The translations under genes and the position numbers were made by a program. 64,000 nt of DNA from CAVQGZ01 sp963714455 (GTDB lineage: Bacteria > Actinomycetota > Actinomycetes > Jiangellales > Jiangellaceae), in contig CAVQON010000013.1 in NCBI GenBank assembly GCA_963714455.1, forward strand, positions 62,001 to 126,000, read 5' to 3'. Positions 7,650-16,049 of this stretch are shown here, one piece after another. Under the pieces are notes generated by a model, which worked only from the letters and a program-made list of their open reading frames with translations, had not been told where the DNA came from and did no database searches. Positions within the stretch are counted from its first letter, which is position 1, and the number at the start of each line of letters is the position of its first letter.

Positions 7650-9068
7650 CTATCGGGCCGAGCGCACGGGTGGTGACCGGTCGGTGGCGGTCTGCGCCGG
7701 TCTCAGGCCGTCATCGCTCGTCACCCAGAAGAGCCCAGGAGTCCCCGGGTCGGGGTGGATCGCCCACAGGTGCTGGTGAAGGGTGCGGTGGTGGTGTCGA
7801 CACAACAAGGCAAGGTTGTGCAGATCGGTGGGCCCCCCGTCGGCCCAGTGCTGGACGTGGTGGGCATCGCAGTAGGCGGCAGTGCGGGTGCATTCGGGGT
7901 GGATGCACCCCCCGTCGCGGGCGCGCAGAGCTTTCACCTGGGCATTCGTAGCGGTGCGCTGCGTACGCCCGACGCTCAGGGGCATCCACACCGCGGTGTC
8001 GAGGGTGACGGTGCCGCTGCCTGGAGCGCTGGCTACGGCTCGGGCCTCGTCGACCGTGAGAGCGGTGGGCTGGTGACGGCGTACGAGGCGGGCCAGAACA
8101 GGGGTGAGCGTGGCATCGCAGGTCCAGCGGCGCGCGATCGAGGCCGGGACGGCGGCCCCGGTCCAGGGGAGGGTGACCGTGCCGGCCCACCCGCGCGACT
8201 GCCTACCCGTAGCCCCATCCGCGTCGACGACCGTGTCGAATCGCTCACCGGTCGGTGACAGCTGGTCTGCGTCGATGATCATGCTCACGTGAGCGCGGTG
8301 CGAGCCGAGCTGGGGCATGTCGGCGGTGTCGAGATGGTGCTGCAGGACGTCGACGAGCGCGTCGGCTCGCCGTTGCGGCGCCTCGCGCTTGTCGTCGGGA
8401 CCGGTGGGCGCCAGCAGGGGTTGGAGTGCCGCGGCGATGAGCTCGGTTGACTCCAGGTCGAACACTCCGTCGAGGTAGCCGAGCTGCCCGACCACCGACA
8501 GCGTCAGCCCACGGCGGGCGTAGGCCTGATGCAGGGCCTTCTCTGCCCCGGCCGGGTTCACGTGCGCCCAGATCTCGGCGGTGGCGCGCTTCACCGTGGC
8601 AGGGTCGGTGCGGCGGGCCAGGTCGAGCAGGATGGGCTCGGCTGCTGGGGCGTGCTCGGGCCCGATCGTGCGCAGCACCGCGGTGATCGCCGAGACGTGC
8701 TGCGGGGTGATCCGCCCGGCGGCCAGGACGTCCCGGGTCGCCGGCAGGTGGTCGCGAAGCGCGCGGGCCTGGCGCGTGACGTGCGCCGCCGTCCCTGCTG
8801 ACACGCCGGTGCGGTGCTCCAGCCATCGCGTGGTCGTGCGGTGTCGCGAGACCGACGCGACCTGCGCCGTGTCGAAGGCACCCACCGCGTCCAGCAGCCC
8901 GGCATGCAGTCGATGCTCCGCTCGCACCAGCCGTGACACGAGCACCGCATGCTCATCCAACCCGAGCAGGGTCAGGTCCGCGCTCAGGAGAACGTCCAGC
9001 AGGTCATGAACCTGCTGCACGACAGCAGTCGGCGACAGCCCCGCACCTTGCCTCGAAATCGAACACAT
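7650..9068 (-). CDS. DUF222 / HNH endonuclease family protein (13E12-like)
   Basis: This protein of about 472 aa has the actinobacterial two-part layout. Residues roughly 1-300 are the helical DUF222 domain (LVRAEHRLHAGLLDAV, TRQARALRDHLPATRDVL, AGRITPQHVSAI). The C-terminus carries an HNH nuclease motif, CIHPECTRTAAYCDAHH, then HWADGGPTDLHNLALLCRHHH. The Cys pairs can bind a structural zinc and the HH-N-H residues form the nuclease centre. Mycobacterial relatives are the 13E12 repeat family, several of which are LexA controlled. The ATG at 9068 lies inside a near-perfect SOS box, consistent with damage regulation. The DNA target is unknown. Confidence 0.85.
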   Translation of the reverse strand: MCSISRQGAGLSPTAVVQQVHDLLDVLLSADLTLLGLDEHAVLVSRLVRAEHRLHAGLLDAVGAFDTAQVASVSRHRTTTRWLEHRTGVSAGTAAHVTRQARALRDHLPATRDVLAAGRITPQHVSAITAVLRTIGPEHAPAAEPILLDLARRTDPATVKRATAEIWAHVNPAGAEKALHQAYARRGLTLSVVGQLGYLDGVFDLESTELIAAALQPLLAPTGPDDKREAPQRRADALVDVLQHHLDTADMPQLGSHRAHVSMIIDADQLSPTGERFDTVVDADGATGRQSRGWAGTVTLPWTGAAVPASIARRWTCDATLTPVLARLVRRHQPTALTVDEARAVASAPGSGTVTLDTAVWMPLSVGRTQRTATNAQVKALRARDGGCIHPECTRTAAYCDAHHVQHWADGGPTDLHNLALLCRHHHRTLHQHLWAIHPDPGTPGLFWVTSDDGLRPAQTATDRSPPVRSAR

Positions 9069-9074
9069 GTACGA
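9059..9074 (-). promoter_or_regulatory. Near-perfect LexA/SOS box over the DUF222-HNH start
   Basis: TCGAAC-ACAT-GTACGA differs by one base from the actinobacterial SOS consensus TCGAAC-N4-GTTCGA. It contains the start codon (complement 9066-9068), so bound LexA would cover the initiation region. The site is directly visible; its regulation is inferred from the known LexA control of 13E12 genes. Confidence 0.55.
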
Positions 9075-9226
9075 ATGATGGCAGAGGGGTCCGACACGCA
9101 CCGGCCCTCATGGCTTGCCTGTGGATATCCAGCGAACGCCAGGTGCAACGGGCATGGCACGGCCGATCCAGTCCGCGACTCGACACGATGCCGGCAGTCC
9201 AGGCTCGGCGGCCACTTCACGCGGCA

Positions 9227-9270
9227 GTTGGGGGGTTTCCAAGGGGGATCTGCCTTGGAAACCCCCCAAC
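9227..9270. repeat. Perfect 18-bp inverted repeat with 8-nt loop
   Basis: GTTGGGGGGTTTCCAAGG at 9227-9244 is exactly complementary to 9253-9270 around the loop GGGATCTG. It sits in the 296-bp gene-free gap 9069-9364. A further partial copy, GTTTGGGGGGT, follows near 9289. The hairpin lies about 95 nt after the stop of the minus-strand membrane-protein gene, so it could be its terminator, though no T-tract follows. A mobile-element or protein-binding palindrome is equally possible. Confidence 0.8.
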
Positions 9271-9364
9271 TCCCGCCGTCACGTGATCGTTTGGGGGGTC
9301 GGGTGCGCGGTCAGCGGCGCGAGCTTGCGTGCAGGGTCCCGCCGGGCACGAGTACCTGCATGCG

Positions 9365-9658
9365 TCAGTCCGGGTCCGACGGTGGGTCGCCAGGAGCTGC
9401 GCGGCGAGGGCCCCGCTGCTCGGACTGCGCCTGCTCGATCACGGTGTGGCGCGCTTCGGGATGAAAGGCCTCGTTGAGCCCGAACATGGCTGACGCGCCC
9501 ATGCTTCCGGTGCCCTTGGCTCGGTAGTAGACCCAGCCACGACGCTCCATCGCAAGAAGGCCTCGGTGCGCCACGAACGCCATGACAGCCAGTGCGACAA
9601 CGACCCCGATCGCCACCAGCACCCGTCCCGGCGTCACGTCTACGACAATACGGCGCAT
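9365..9658 (-). CDS. Small single-span membrane protein of unknown function
   Basis: This 97-aa protein starts MRRIVVDVTPGR, followed by one clear membrane segment (about residues 12-32, VLVAIGVVVALAVMAFVAH). Its cytoplasmic or external tail contains WVYYRAKGTGSMGASAMFGLNEAFHPEARH and a charged C-terminus. It resembles small DUF6191-like actinobacterial membrane proteins, but I cannot assign it firmly. The ATG occupies 9656-9658 and shares the palindrome CATG with the ATG of the divergent HMG-CoA reductase gene at 9657, so both genes start on the same four bases. An upstream alternative start at 9694 would overlap that gene. Confidence 0.55.
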   Translation of the reverse strand: MRRIVVDVTPGRVLVAIGVVVALAVMAFVAHRGLLAMERRGWVYYRAKGTGSMGASAMFGLNEAFHPEARHTVIEQAQSEQRGPRRAAPGDPPSDPD

Positions 9659-10844
9659 GACCCGCCGCGCCCGCCCGTCTGTCCCGCGTGACAAGCAGAA
9701 CGACTACACCGGTGAGCAGGCGCAGACGCGACGAGACTTCGTCCGCGAGCAGACCGGCACCAGCCTCGAGCACGTCGCGTCGTACTCCCTCGACGCAAGC
9801 ACGCTGCCCGGCAACATCGAGAACTTCGTCGGAGTCGCCCAGGTGCCGATCGGGCTGGCCGGCCCGCTGCGCGTCAACGGGGAGCACGCCCAGGGTGACT
9901 ACTACGTGCCGATGGCCACCACCGAGGGCACCTTGGTGGCGTCGTACAACCGGGGCATGCGGCTGCTCAGCGAGGCCGGGGGAGTGCGGGCCACGGTCGT
10001 GGACGACCGCATGCAGCGCGCACCGGTCTTCGTCCTCGACGACGCCCTCGCCGCTCGCGAGCTGGCCGAGTGGCTCGACGCGCACGAGGACGAGATCCGC
10101 GACGCCGCAGAGGCGACCACCAGCATCGGACGACTCGTCGAGATCGAGCGCTATGCCGTCGGCCCCATGCTCTACACCCGCTTCGACTACACCACCGGCG
10201 ACGCAGCCGGGCAGAACATGGTCGGCAAGGCCACCTTCGCCGCGTGCGAGTGGATTCAGCAGAACCACCCCGACCACCCTCGGTACGTGCTGTCGGGCGC
10301 CATCGACACCGACAAGAAGCACTCCCAGATCAACATGCTGCGCACCCGCGGAAAGAGGGTGGTCGCCGAGGCGACGATCCCGGCCGACCTGCTGGTGCGG
10401 CACATGGGCGTGACGCCGCAGCAGCTGTTCCGCGCCCGGCAGTACAGCCAGACGGGCGGGTTCATGGCCGGCTCGGCCAGCAACGGCGCCCACGCCGCCA
10501 ACGGGCTGGCGGCGCTGTTCATCGCCACCGGCCAGGACGTCGCCAACGTCGCGGAGTCGCACGCCAGCATGGTCTACAGCCAGGTCACCGACGACGGCGA
10601 CTACTACTGGTCGATCACCTTGCCGGCGCTCATCGTGGCCACCGTCGGCGGAGGCACCGGGCTGGCCACGCAGCGGGAGTGCCTGACGATGCTCGGCTGC
10701 TACGGACCCGGACGGGTGCGCGCCTTCGCCGAGATCTGCGCCGCGGTCGTCCTCGCCGGCGAGGTGTCGCTGAGCAGCGCCGTGCTGGCGGGTGACTGGG
10801 TGACCAGCCACGAGCGGCTGGGCCGCAACCGCGACGTCACATAG
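9657..10844 (+). CDS. hmgA: Hydroxymethylglutaryl-CoA reductase, class I type
   Basis: This 395-aa enzyme catalyses NADPH-dependent reduction of HMG-CoA to mevalonate in the cytoplasm, the committed step of the mevalonate pathway. The signatures visible in order are ENFVGVAQVPIGLAGPL, PMATTEGTLVASYNRG (catalytic Glu), FDYTTGDAAGQNM, DTDKKHSQINM (catalytic Lys), TGQDVANV (catalytic Asp), GGGTGLATQRECL, and the C-terminal TSHERLGRN carrying the catalytic His. There is no membrane anchor, as expected for a bacterial form. No other mevalonate genes lie nearby. The ATG at 9657 overlaps the start of the divergent gene. GACAAT 7 nt upstream could be a leaderless -10 element. Confidence 0.92.
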   Translation: MTRRARPSVPRDKQNDYTGEQAQTRRDFVREQTGTSLEHVASYSLDASTLPGNIENFVGVAQVPIGLAGPLRVNGEHAQGDYYVPMATTEGTLVASYNRGMRLLSEAGGVRATVVDDRMQRAPVFVLDDALAARELAEWLDAHEDEIRDAAEATTSIGRLVEIERYAVGPMLYTRFDYTTGDAAGQNMVGKATFAACEWIQQNHPDHPRYVLSGAIDTDKKHSQINMLRTRGKRVVAEATIPADLLVRHMGVTPQQLFRARQYSQTGGFMAGSASNGAHAANGLAALFIATGQDVANVAESHASMVYSQVTDDGDYYWSITLPALIVATVGGGTGLATQRECLTMLGCYGPGRVRAFAEICAAVVLAGEVSLSSAVLAGDWVTSHERLGRNRDVT

Positions 10845-10846
10845 CG

Positions 10847-12637
10847 CTACAGCCGCAGCCGCCTGGTCACCGCCTGGACGACCTCGTCGGACATCTTCTG
10901 CACTCGCCGGTCGTAGGTGAGCAGCCCGTTCGTCTCGTCCTCCACGTCGCTGAGCTGCGTGTACACCGTGGCGGCCAACCCGCGGGCTATCGCGGGGACG
11001 ACCTGCTCGGTGTGCAGCGAGGTGAATGCCGCGGCCAGGTCGTCGGCCGAGGAGTAGCGCCGGTACCCGAACGCCTCCGCGCTTGCGCTGTGCTCGGCCA
11101 CGTGCAGCGAGTACCCGCCGTACTCGGTCAGCGCGATCGCGCGGTGGCCTGTCCTCGCCCGTCGCCGCGGCAGCCGGAACGGCCGGAAGTAGACGTGCTT
11201 GCTCGTCAGGTCCCCGGCGCCCTGGTCGTGCCACCCACTGGCGTGGTCGACGGTGCGGGTCGGGTCGAGACGGCGCACCTGGTCGGCCACCCATGCGGCG
11301 TCGAACTGGCCCCACCCTTCGTTGAAGGGGACCCACATCGCGAGCGACACCACGCTACGCAGGTGCTCGACGGTGTCGCGCATCTCGTGCAGCCAGTCTC
11401 TGCGACCAGAAGCGTCTGAGCGGGCGAACAGTTCGTAGCGACTGTCCGACAGGTTGATCGGGCCCAACGCCGGGGCGGTCACGACGGGTGCGCGGTACTG
11501 CCCACCTCCGTTGACCATGTCCTGCCAGACGAGGATCCCCAGCCGGTCGCAGTGGTAGTACCAGCGCAGGGGCTCGATCTTGATGTGCTTGCGGATCATC
11601 GTGAAGCCCAGTCGCTTCACGGTGGCGACGTCGTGCTTCAGCGCCTCGTCCGAGGGTGCGGTGTAGAGGCCGTCGGACCAGTAGCCCTGGTCGAGCACCC
11701 CGGCGTGGAAGTACGGGCGGCCGTTGAGCATCAGTCGCGGCGTGCCGTCGGCGTCCCGCCCCAGTGCGAACGAGCGGAGGCCCGCGTAGGAACGCACCCT
11801 GTCGCGGCCCACGCTGATCTCGAGGTCGTACAGGTACGGGTCCTCCGGTGACCATTCCCGCGGATGTGGGACGACCACCCGGATGGGTTGACCGGACGGC
11901 CCCCGACCAGAGGCGACCCGTGCGCCGTCCGCCCGCACGGTGACCGTGCAGGTCTGGTCGTCCCTCGTCGTGCGTCGGCGCCGGTCGACGACGTGCACGG
12001 AGACGTCCACAGCGCCGGCCTCGAGGTCGGGCACGACGGCGAGCCGGTCGATGTACAGCGCTGGCACCGACTCCAGCCACACGGTCTGCCAGATGCCCGA
12101 CTGGGGCGTGTACCAGATGCCGCCCCGTGCCAGCCGCTGCTTGCCGCGCGAGCCGAGCCCGGTGTCGGAGGGGTCGCGGACGACCACCCGAAGGTCGTTC
12201 AGGCCCTTCACCAGGGCCGATGTCACGTCGAGGGTGAACGGCAGGTACCCGCCGGTGTGCTCGCCCACCACGTGGCCGTTCACCTCGACCCGGCACCACT
12301 GGTCCACCGCCCCGAAGTGCAGCAGCACCCGGTCGTCCCAGTGCGCGACGAGCCCAGCCGGCAGCCGGAACGATCGGCGGTAGTGCAGCACCTCGTCCGG
12401 CTGGAGCACGTGCCCGACCCCGGAGAGCGCCGACTCCGGCGAGAACGGCACCAGGATGGTGCCCGCGTAGGCCGCCGGCTGGTTCAGCGACGAGGTGATC
12501 GCGTACTCCCAGGGGCCGTTGAGGCAGACGAAGCTGTCGCGCTGAAGCTGGGGGCGGGGATACTCCGGCAGCGGGCAGTCGCGGTCGAGCGCCTCACCCC
12601 ACGGTGTCAGCAACGCTCGTGAGCTGTCCTGCGTCAT
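10847..12637 (-). CDS. Glycoside hydrolase family 2 protein (beta-galactosidase/glucuronidase-like)
   Basis: This 596-aa protein has the GH2 domain order. The N-terminal jelly-roll sugar-binding domain (FVCLNGPWEYAI, YRRSFRLPAG, DRVLLHFGAVDQWCRVEVNG) is followed by an immunoglobulin-like domain and a TIM barrel. In the barrel MWVPFNEGWGQFD holds the acid/base Glu after Asn, and ALTEYGGYS holds the nucleophile Glu. No signal peptide is present, so it acts inside the cell. The glycoside it cleaves cannot be told from the sequence. The ATG at 12637 precedes a normal N-terminus. The 3' end is 2 nt from the convergent reductase gene. Confidence 0.88.
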   Translation of the reverse strand: MTQDSSRALLTPWGEALDRDCPLPEYPRPQLQRDSFVCLNGPWEYAITSSLNQPAAYAGTILVPFSPESALSGVGHVLQPDEVLHYRRSFRLPAGLVAHWDDRVLLHFGAVDQWCRVEVNGHVVGEHTGGYLPFTLDVTSALVKGLNDLRVVVRDPSDTGLGSRGKQRLARGGIWYTPQSGIWQTVWLESVPALYIDRLAVVPDLEAGAVDVSVHVVDRRRRTTRDDQTCTVTVRADGARVASGRGPSGQPIRVVVPHPREWSPEDPYLYDLEISVGRDRVRSYAGLRSFALGRDADGTPRLMLNGRPYFHAGVLDQGYWSDGLYTAPSDEALKHDVATVKRLGFTMIRKHIKIEPLRWYYHCDRLGILVWQDMVNGGGQYRAPVVTAPALGPINLSDSRYELFARSDASGRRDWLHEMRDTVEHLRSVVSLAMWVPFNEGWGQFDAAWVADQVRRLDPTRTVDHASGWHDQGAGDLTSKHVYFRPFRLPRRRARTGHRAIALTEYGGYSLHVAEHSASAEAFGYRRYSSADDLAAAFTSLHTEQVVPAIARGLAATVYTQLSDVEDETNGLLTYDRRVQKMSDEVVQAVTRRLRL

Positions 12638-12715
12638 GGTGGGTCGAGGTTAACGGCTCTCCAGGTCGGCCATCACCCCCGTTCGGGCTACCGTGGGCAC
12701 CGAGAGGTGGGTGCC

Positions 12716-13996
12716 GTGAGCCGCCAAGATGAGGCACGAGCTGCCGGGGCGCTGGCCGGTGATGCCCTTGCGGGCGTGATCGGGATCGTCGAGGACGTCC
12801 ACCGGGCCGTGTCGGGGCGGGTGGACTCCTACGTGCCGGCCGCTGCCACACCGGTCGCGGTGACGCGCCGCGCGTTCACGGACGCCGTGTACGTCGCGGT
12901 CGTCGTCGGCGAGCGGCTGATCTCGGCCGGGGTGGCCGAAGTGGTGTCGCGTCGCGGCGAGCAGTCCGACCTGATCACCGAGCACCCGGTCGGGCAGCGG
13001 ATGGCCACGATCGTCAACGGCCTGTGGGGCGACAAGATCGCCGAGAACCACCCAGCCATCGCGCTGCGAACAGCGGTGCGGGTGGACGGCCACGACCTGC
13101 TCCTCGAGCCGGAGACCGTGGCGGCGGCGTTCCCGCACGCCGGACCCATGATGGTCGTCTTCGTGCACGGGCTGGTGCAGGGCGAAGAAGCATGGGGGCC
13201 GCGCCCGGTTGCGACGATCCCCGGCGAGCCGGAGCCGTCCGCGGACGACGGTCGGCCCTACGGCGAGCGACTGGAGAAGGACCTGGGTCTGAGCCCGGTC
13301 TACGTCCGCTACAACAGCGGCCTGCGGGTGAGCGAGAACGGCAAGCGGCTCTCGGCGCTGCTGGACGACCTGGTGGCGGCATGGCCGGTGCCGGTGGAGA
13401 AGATCGCGCTGGTCGGGGCGTCCATGGGTGGGCTCGTTGCCCGCAGCGCCTGCTACTACGGCGACCGCGACGGCTCGGCCTGGGCAGCGGCCGTGCGCAC
13501 GGTCGTCACGCTGGGGACGCCGCACCTGGGGGCACCGCTCGAGCAGGGTGCGCACGTCGTCGACATCGTGCTGCGCAAGCTGCCGGAGACCGAGCCGTTC
13601 AGCCGCATCCTGGGCTCACGCAGCGTCGGGGTGAAAGACCTGCGCTACGGCAACTTGATCGAGGAGGACTGGTTCGGCCACGACCCGGACGAGCTGCTCA
13701 CCGACCGGGCGACGCACGTGCCCTTCCTCGACCACGCGACGTACTACTTCGTGGCCGCCACGGTCACGAGCGACTCCGCACACCCGGCCGGTCACCTGCT
13801 CGGTGACGGCCTCGTCCGGTACTCCAGCGCGTCGGGCAACGGCAAGACGCGACGCATACCGTTCGACCACGACAAGGGCTTTCACCTCACCGGGGTGCAC
13901 CACCTGTCGATGCTGAACCACCCGGTGGTCTACACCAAGCTGCGCGAGTGGCTCGCTCCGCTGGCGGTGTCGAAGGAGGCGCATGAGCCGGCGTGA
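12716..13996 (+). CDS. Alpha/beta-hydrolase (lipase/PGAP1-like)
   Basis: This protein of about 426 aa has an alpha/beta-hydrolase core. The oxyanion-region motif VVFVHGLVQGEEAW is near residue 145, the nucleophile elbow GASMGGLVARS near residue 237, and a late histidine lies in the segment GVHHLSMLNHP. The N-terminal 135 residues form a helical extension seen in actinobacterial triacylglycerol-lipase-like proteins. No signal peptide is seen. The GTG at 12716 is chosen over 12707 because GAGAGG sits 8 nt before it. The stop overlaps the next gene by 14 nt, so the two are translationally coupled and probably act in one pathway. Confidence 0.75.
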   Translation: MSRQDEARAAGALAGDALAGVIGIVEDVHRAVSGRVDSYVPAAATPVAVTRRAFTDAVYVAVVVGERLISAGVAEVVSRRGEQSDLITEHPVGQRMATIVNGLWGDKIAENHPAIALRTAVRVDGHDLLLEPETVAAAFPHAGPMMVVFVHGLVQGEEAWGPRPVATIPGEPEPSADDGRPYGERLEKDLGLSPVYVRYNSGLRVSENGKRLSALLDDLVAAWPVPVEKIALVGASMGGLVARSACYYGDRDGSAWAAAVRTVVTLGTPHLGAPLEQGAHVVDIVLRKLPETEPFSRILGSRSVGVKDLRYGNLIEEDWFGHDPDELLTDRATHVPFLDHATYYFVAATVTSDSAHPAGHLLGDGLVRYSSASGNGKTRRIPFDHDKGFHLTGVHHLSMLNHPVVYTKLREWLAPLAVSKEAHEPA

Positions 13997-15491
13997 CGAG
14001 CCCGCAACCCTGTGGCGGCGCGACGCCGAGCCGCTGACCACCGGTGCGGAGTACGTCGAGAGCCTGCGCGGGCGCGACCTGCGCGTGCACTACCTCGGCG
14101 AGCGCATCAAGGAGCCCGTCGACCACCCGGTCGTGCGCCCGTCCATCAACGCCCTCGCCCGCACCTACGACCTCGCCGTCGAGCAGCCGGAGCTCGCCAC
14201 GGCCTACTCCTCGATCGCTGGGCAGCGGGTCAACCGTTTCTTGCACGTCGCGGAGTCACCGGACGACGTCGTCATGCAGAACAAGATGCAACGCCGCCTC
14301 GGACAAGACACCGGCACCTGCTTCCAGCGCTGCGTCGGCATGGATGCCTTCAACGCGCTCTACTCCGTCACCTACGAGTGCGACGAGGCACTCGGGACGA
14401 CGTACCACGAGCGGCTGCGATCGTTCCTGCGCTACTGCCAGGTGACGAACCTCGTCGTCGGCGGCGCCATGACCGATCCCAAGGGTGATCGGGGGAAGGG
14501 TCCGGCCGCGCAGCACGACCCAGACCTGTTCACCCACGTCGTCGAGCGTCGTGACGACGGGATCGTCCTGCGCGGGGCCAAGGCGCACCAGACGGGGTGC
14601 CTGAACAGCCACTGGATCGTCGTGATGCCCACCATGCGGATGACCGACGCCGACCGGGACTACGCCGTCGTCGCCGCCATCCCCGTCGAGCACCCGGGCC
14701 TCACGTACGTGCTGGGTCGCCAGTCGTGCGACACGCGTGCGCTGGAAGGCGGCGAGATCGACGTCGGCAACGCCCGCTTCGGCGGGCAGGAGGCGACGAT
14801 CATCCTGGACGACGTCTTCGTGCCTCACGAGTACGTGTTCATGGACGGCGAGGTCGAGTTCGCCGCACCCTTGGTCGAGCGCTTCACCGCGTTCCACCGC
14901 CGCAGCTACGTCTGCAAGACCGGCCTGGGCGACGTCCTCATCGGGGCGGCGGCCCAGCTGGCGGAGTACCACGGGGTCGAGAAGGCGTCGCACGTGCGCG
15001 ACAAGATCATCGAGATGGCGCACCTGAACGAGACGGTCTACGGCGCGGGCATCGCCTCGTCCTACGAGTCGACACGCATGCCGGCCGGCAGCTTCCAGAA
15101 CGACGGGCTGCTGGCCAACGTCTGCAAGCACAACGTGACCCGCTTTCCCTATGAGCTGGCGCGCCTCGCCCAAGACATCGCCGGCGGCCTGGTGGCGACC
15201 CTGCCCGGGGAGGCCGACTTCGCCGACGACCAGGTCGGCCCGTTGCTGGAGAAGTACTTCTCGACGTCTCCCGACGTCCCGACCGAGCACCGGGTGCGGC
15301 TGCTACGGCTCGTGGAGAACCTGACGATGGGACGCAACGCGGTCGGCTACCTCACCGAGTCGCTGCACGGTGCGGGGTCGCCGCAGGCCCAGCGCGTCGA
15401 GATCGCCCGCAAGATCGACCTGGACGCCGACAAGGCGATGGCGCGACGCCTGGCCGGCATCGACGCTGCTCCGGTTGGGGACGCCGGCTAG
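13983..15491 (+). CDS. 4-hydroxybutyryl-CoA dehydratase-like flavoprotein (HpaB superfamily)
   Basis: This 502-aa protein belongs to the acyl-CoA-dehydrogenase-like 4-hydroxyphenylacetate hydroxylase/4-hydroxybutyryl-CoA dehydratase family. Cys113 and Cys117 (CFQRC) match the CxxxC pair that binds the [4Fe-4S] cluster of the clostridial dehydratase. His305, Tyr309 and Cys311 (HRRSYVC) resemble its other ligands and radical-reaction tyrosine, although the His-Cys spacing is one residue shorter than I recall. The monooxygenase branch lacks these cysteines. An AAGGAGG precedes the ATG. The substrate could be another hydroxyacyl-CoA. The TAG stop overlaps the TAG of the convergent gene in CTAG. 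Confidence 0.75.
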   Translation: MSRRDEPATLWRRDAEPLTTGAEYVESLRGRDLRVHYLGERIKEPVDHPVVRPSINALARTYDLAVEQPELATAYSSIAGQRVNRFLHVAESPDDVVMQNKMQRRLGQDTGTCFQRCVGMDAFNALYSVTYECDEALGTTYHERLRSFLRYCQVTNLVVGGAMTDPKGDRGKGPAAQHDPDLFTHVVERRDDGIVLRGAKAHQTGCLNSHWIVVMPTMRMTDADRDYAVVAAIPVEHPGLTYVLGRQSCDTRALEGGEIDVGNARFGGQEATIILDDVFVPHEYVFMDGEVEFAAPLVERFTAFHRRSYVCKTGLGDVLIGAAAQLAEYHGVEKASHVRDKIIEMAHLNETVYGAGIASSYESTRMPAGSFQNDGLLANVCKHNVTRFPYELARLAQDIAGGLVATLPGEADFADDQVGPLLEKYFSTSPDVPTEHRVRLLRLVENLTMGRNAVGYLTESLHGAGSPQAQRVEIARKIDLDADKAMARRLAGIDAAPVGDAG

Positions 15492-15919
15492 TCGACCGAT
15501 GTCGTGCGCAGGCCGGCGCCGGCGCGCACCGCGGCGACCAGGCCCGCGGGGTCGTCCACCGTGACCGTCAGACCGGGGTGGCGCATGACGCCGAGCGGGT
15601 CGAGCCCGGTCACCGGGTTGTCGAAGCTCAGGCACACGCCGCCCTCGGTGGTGCTGCCGAACGTGAGGCCGCGGTCGGTCATCGACAGCCGCGCACCGAT
15701 CGCCTTGACCGCTGTGTACGGCCCGGTCTCGCACACGTCGACCACGTTGCTCAGCGCCGTCGAGACCAGCCACGGACCGAACCTGGCCACGAACCGGTCG
15801 TCGGTGACGACGACGTGGGCAGTGCCAGGGGTGACCCCGATGGCGGCCAGCATGGGCACGTAGAGCTTCTGGAACCGAAACTCGAACCGTTGTGCCGAGT
15901 CAGAGCTGTGCTGCGTCAC
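15488..15919 (-). CDS. Conserved actinobacterial protein of unknown function
   Basis: This 143-aa soluble protein starts at a GTG (MTQHSSDSAQRFEFRFQKLY). It alternates strands and turns, with segments such as APMLAAIG-like VPMLAAIGVTPG, VVVTDDRFVARFGPW, VDVCETGPYTAVKAIG, SMTDRGLTFGSTTEGGVCLSF and LTVTVDDPAGLV. It looks like a compact beta-rich domain of the kind annotated only as hypothetical in actinobacteria. No catalytic motif or membrane segment is visible. Its stop codon shares the four bases CTAG with the convergent dehydratase-like gene. Confidence 0.6.
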   Translation of the reverse strand: MTQHSSDSAQRFEFRFQKLYVPMLAAIGVTPGTAHVVVTDDRFVARFGPWLVSTALSNVVDVCETGPYTAVKAIGARLSMTDRGLTFGSTTEGGVCLSFDNPVTGLDPLGVMRHPGLTVTVDDPAGLVAAVRAGAGLRTTSVD

Positions 15920-16049
15920 TACTCGGTCCCGCCTCCCCAGATGTGTGGACGAGAGCCACCTTCGACGCTCGTCCAGCCCCCGTCAAGGGCTTTGCCGCCC
16001 TCAGATCAGCCGAGGTCGGGGCCCCAGGGCTGGATCACGGCGCGGTTGC

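Noticed and set aside
7625..7665. Possible tRNA T-arm (GGTTCGAG on the minus strand)
   Set aside because: No anticodon arm or acceptor pairing could be found around it.
9279..11336. 685-codon minus-strand frame across the HMG-CoA reductase and GH2 ends
   Set aside because: It covers two real genes in other frames and shows no protein-like pattern.
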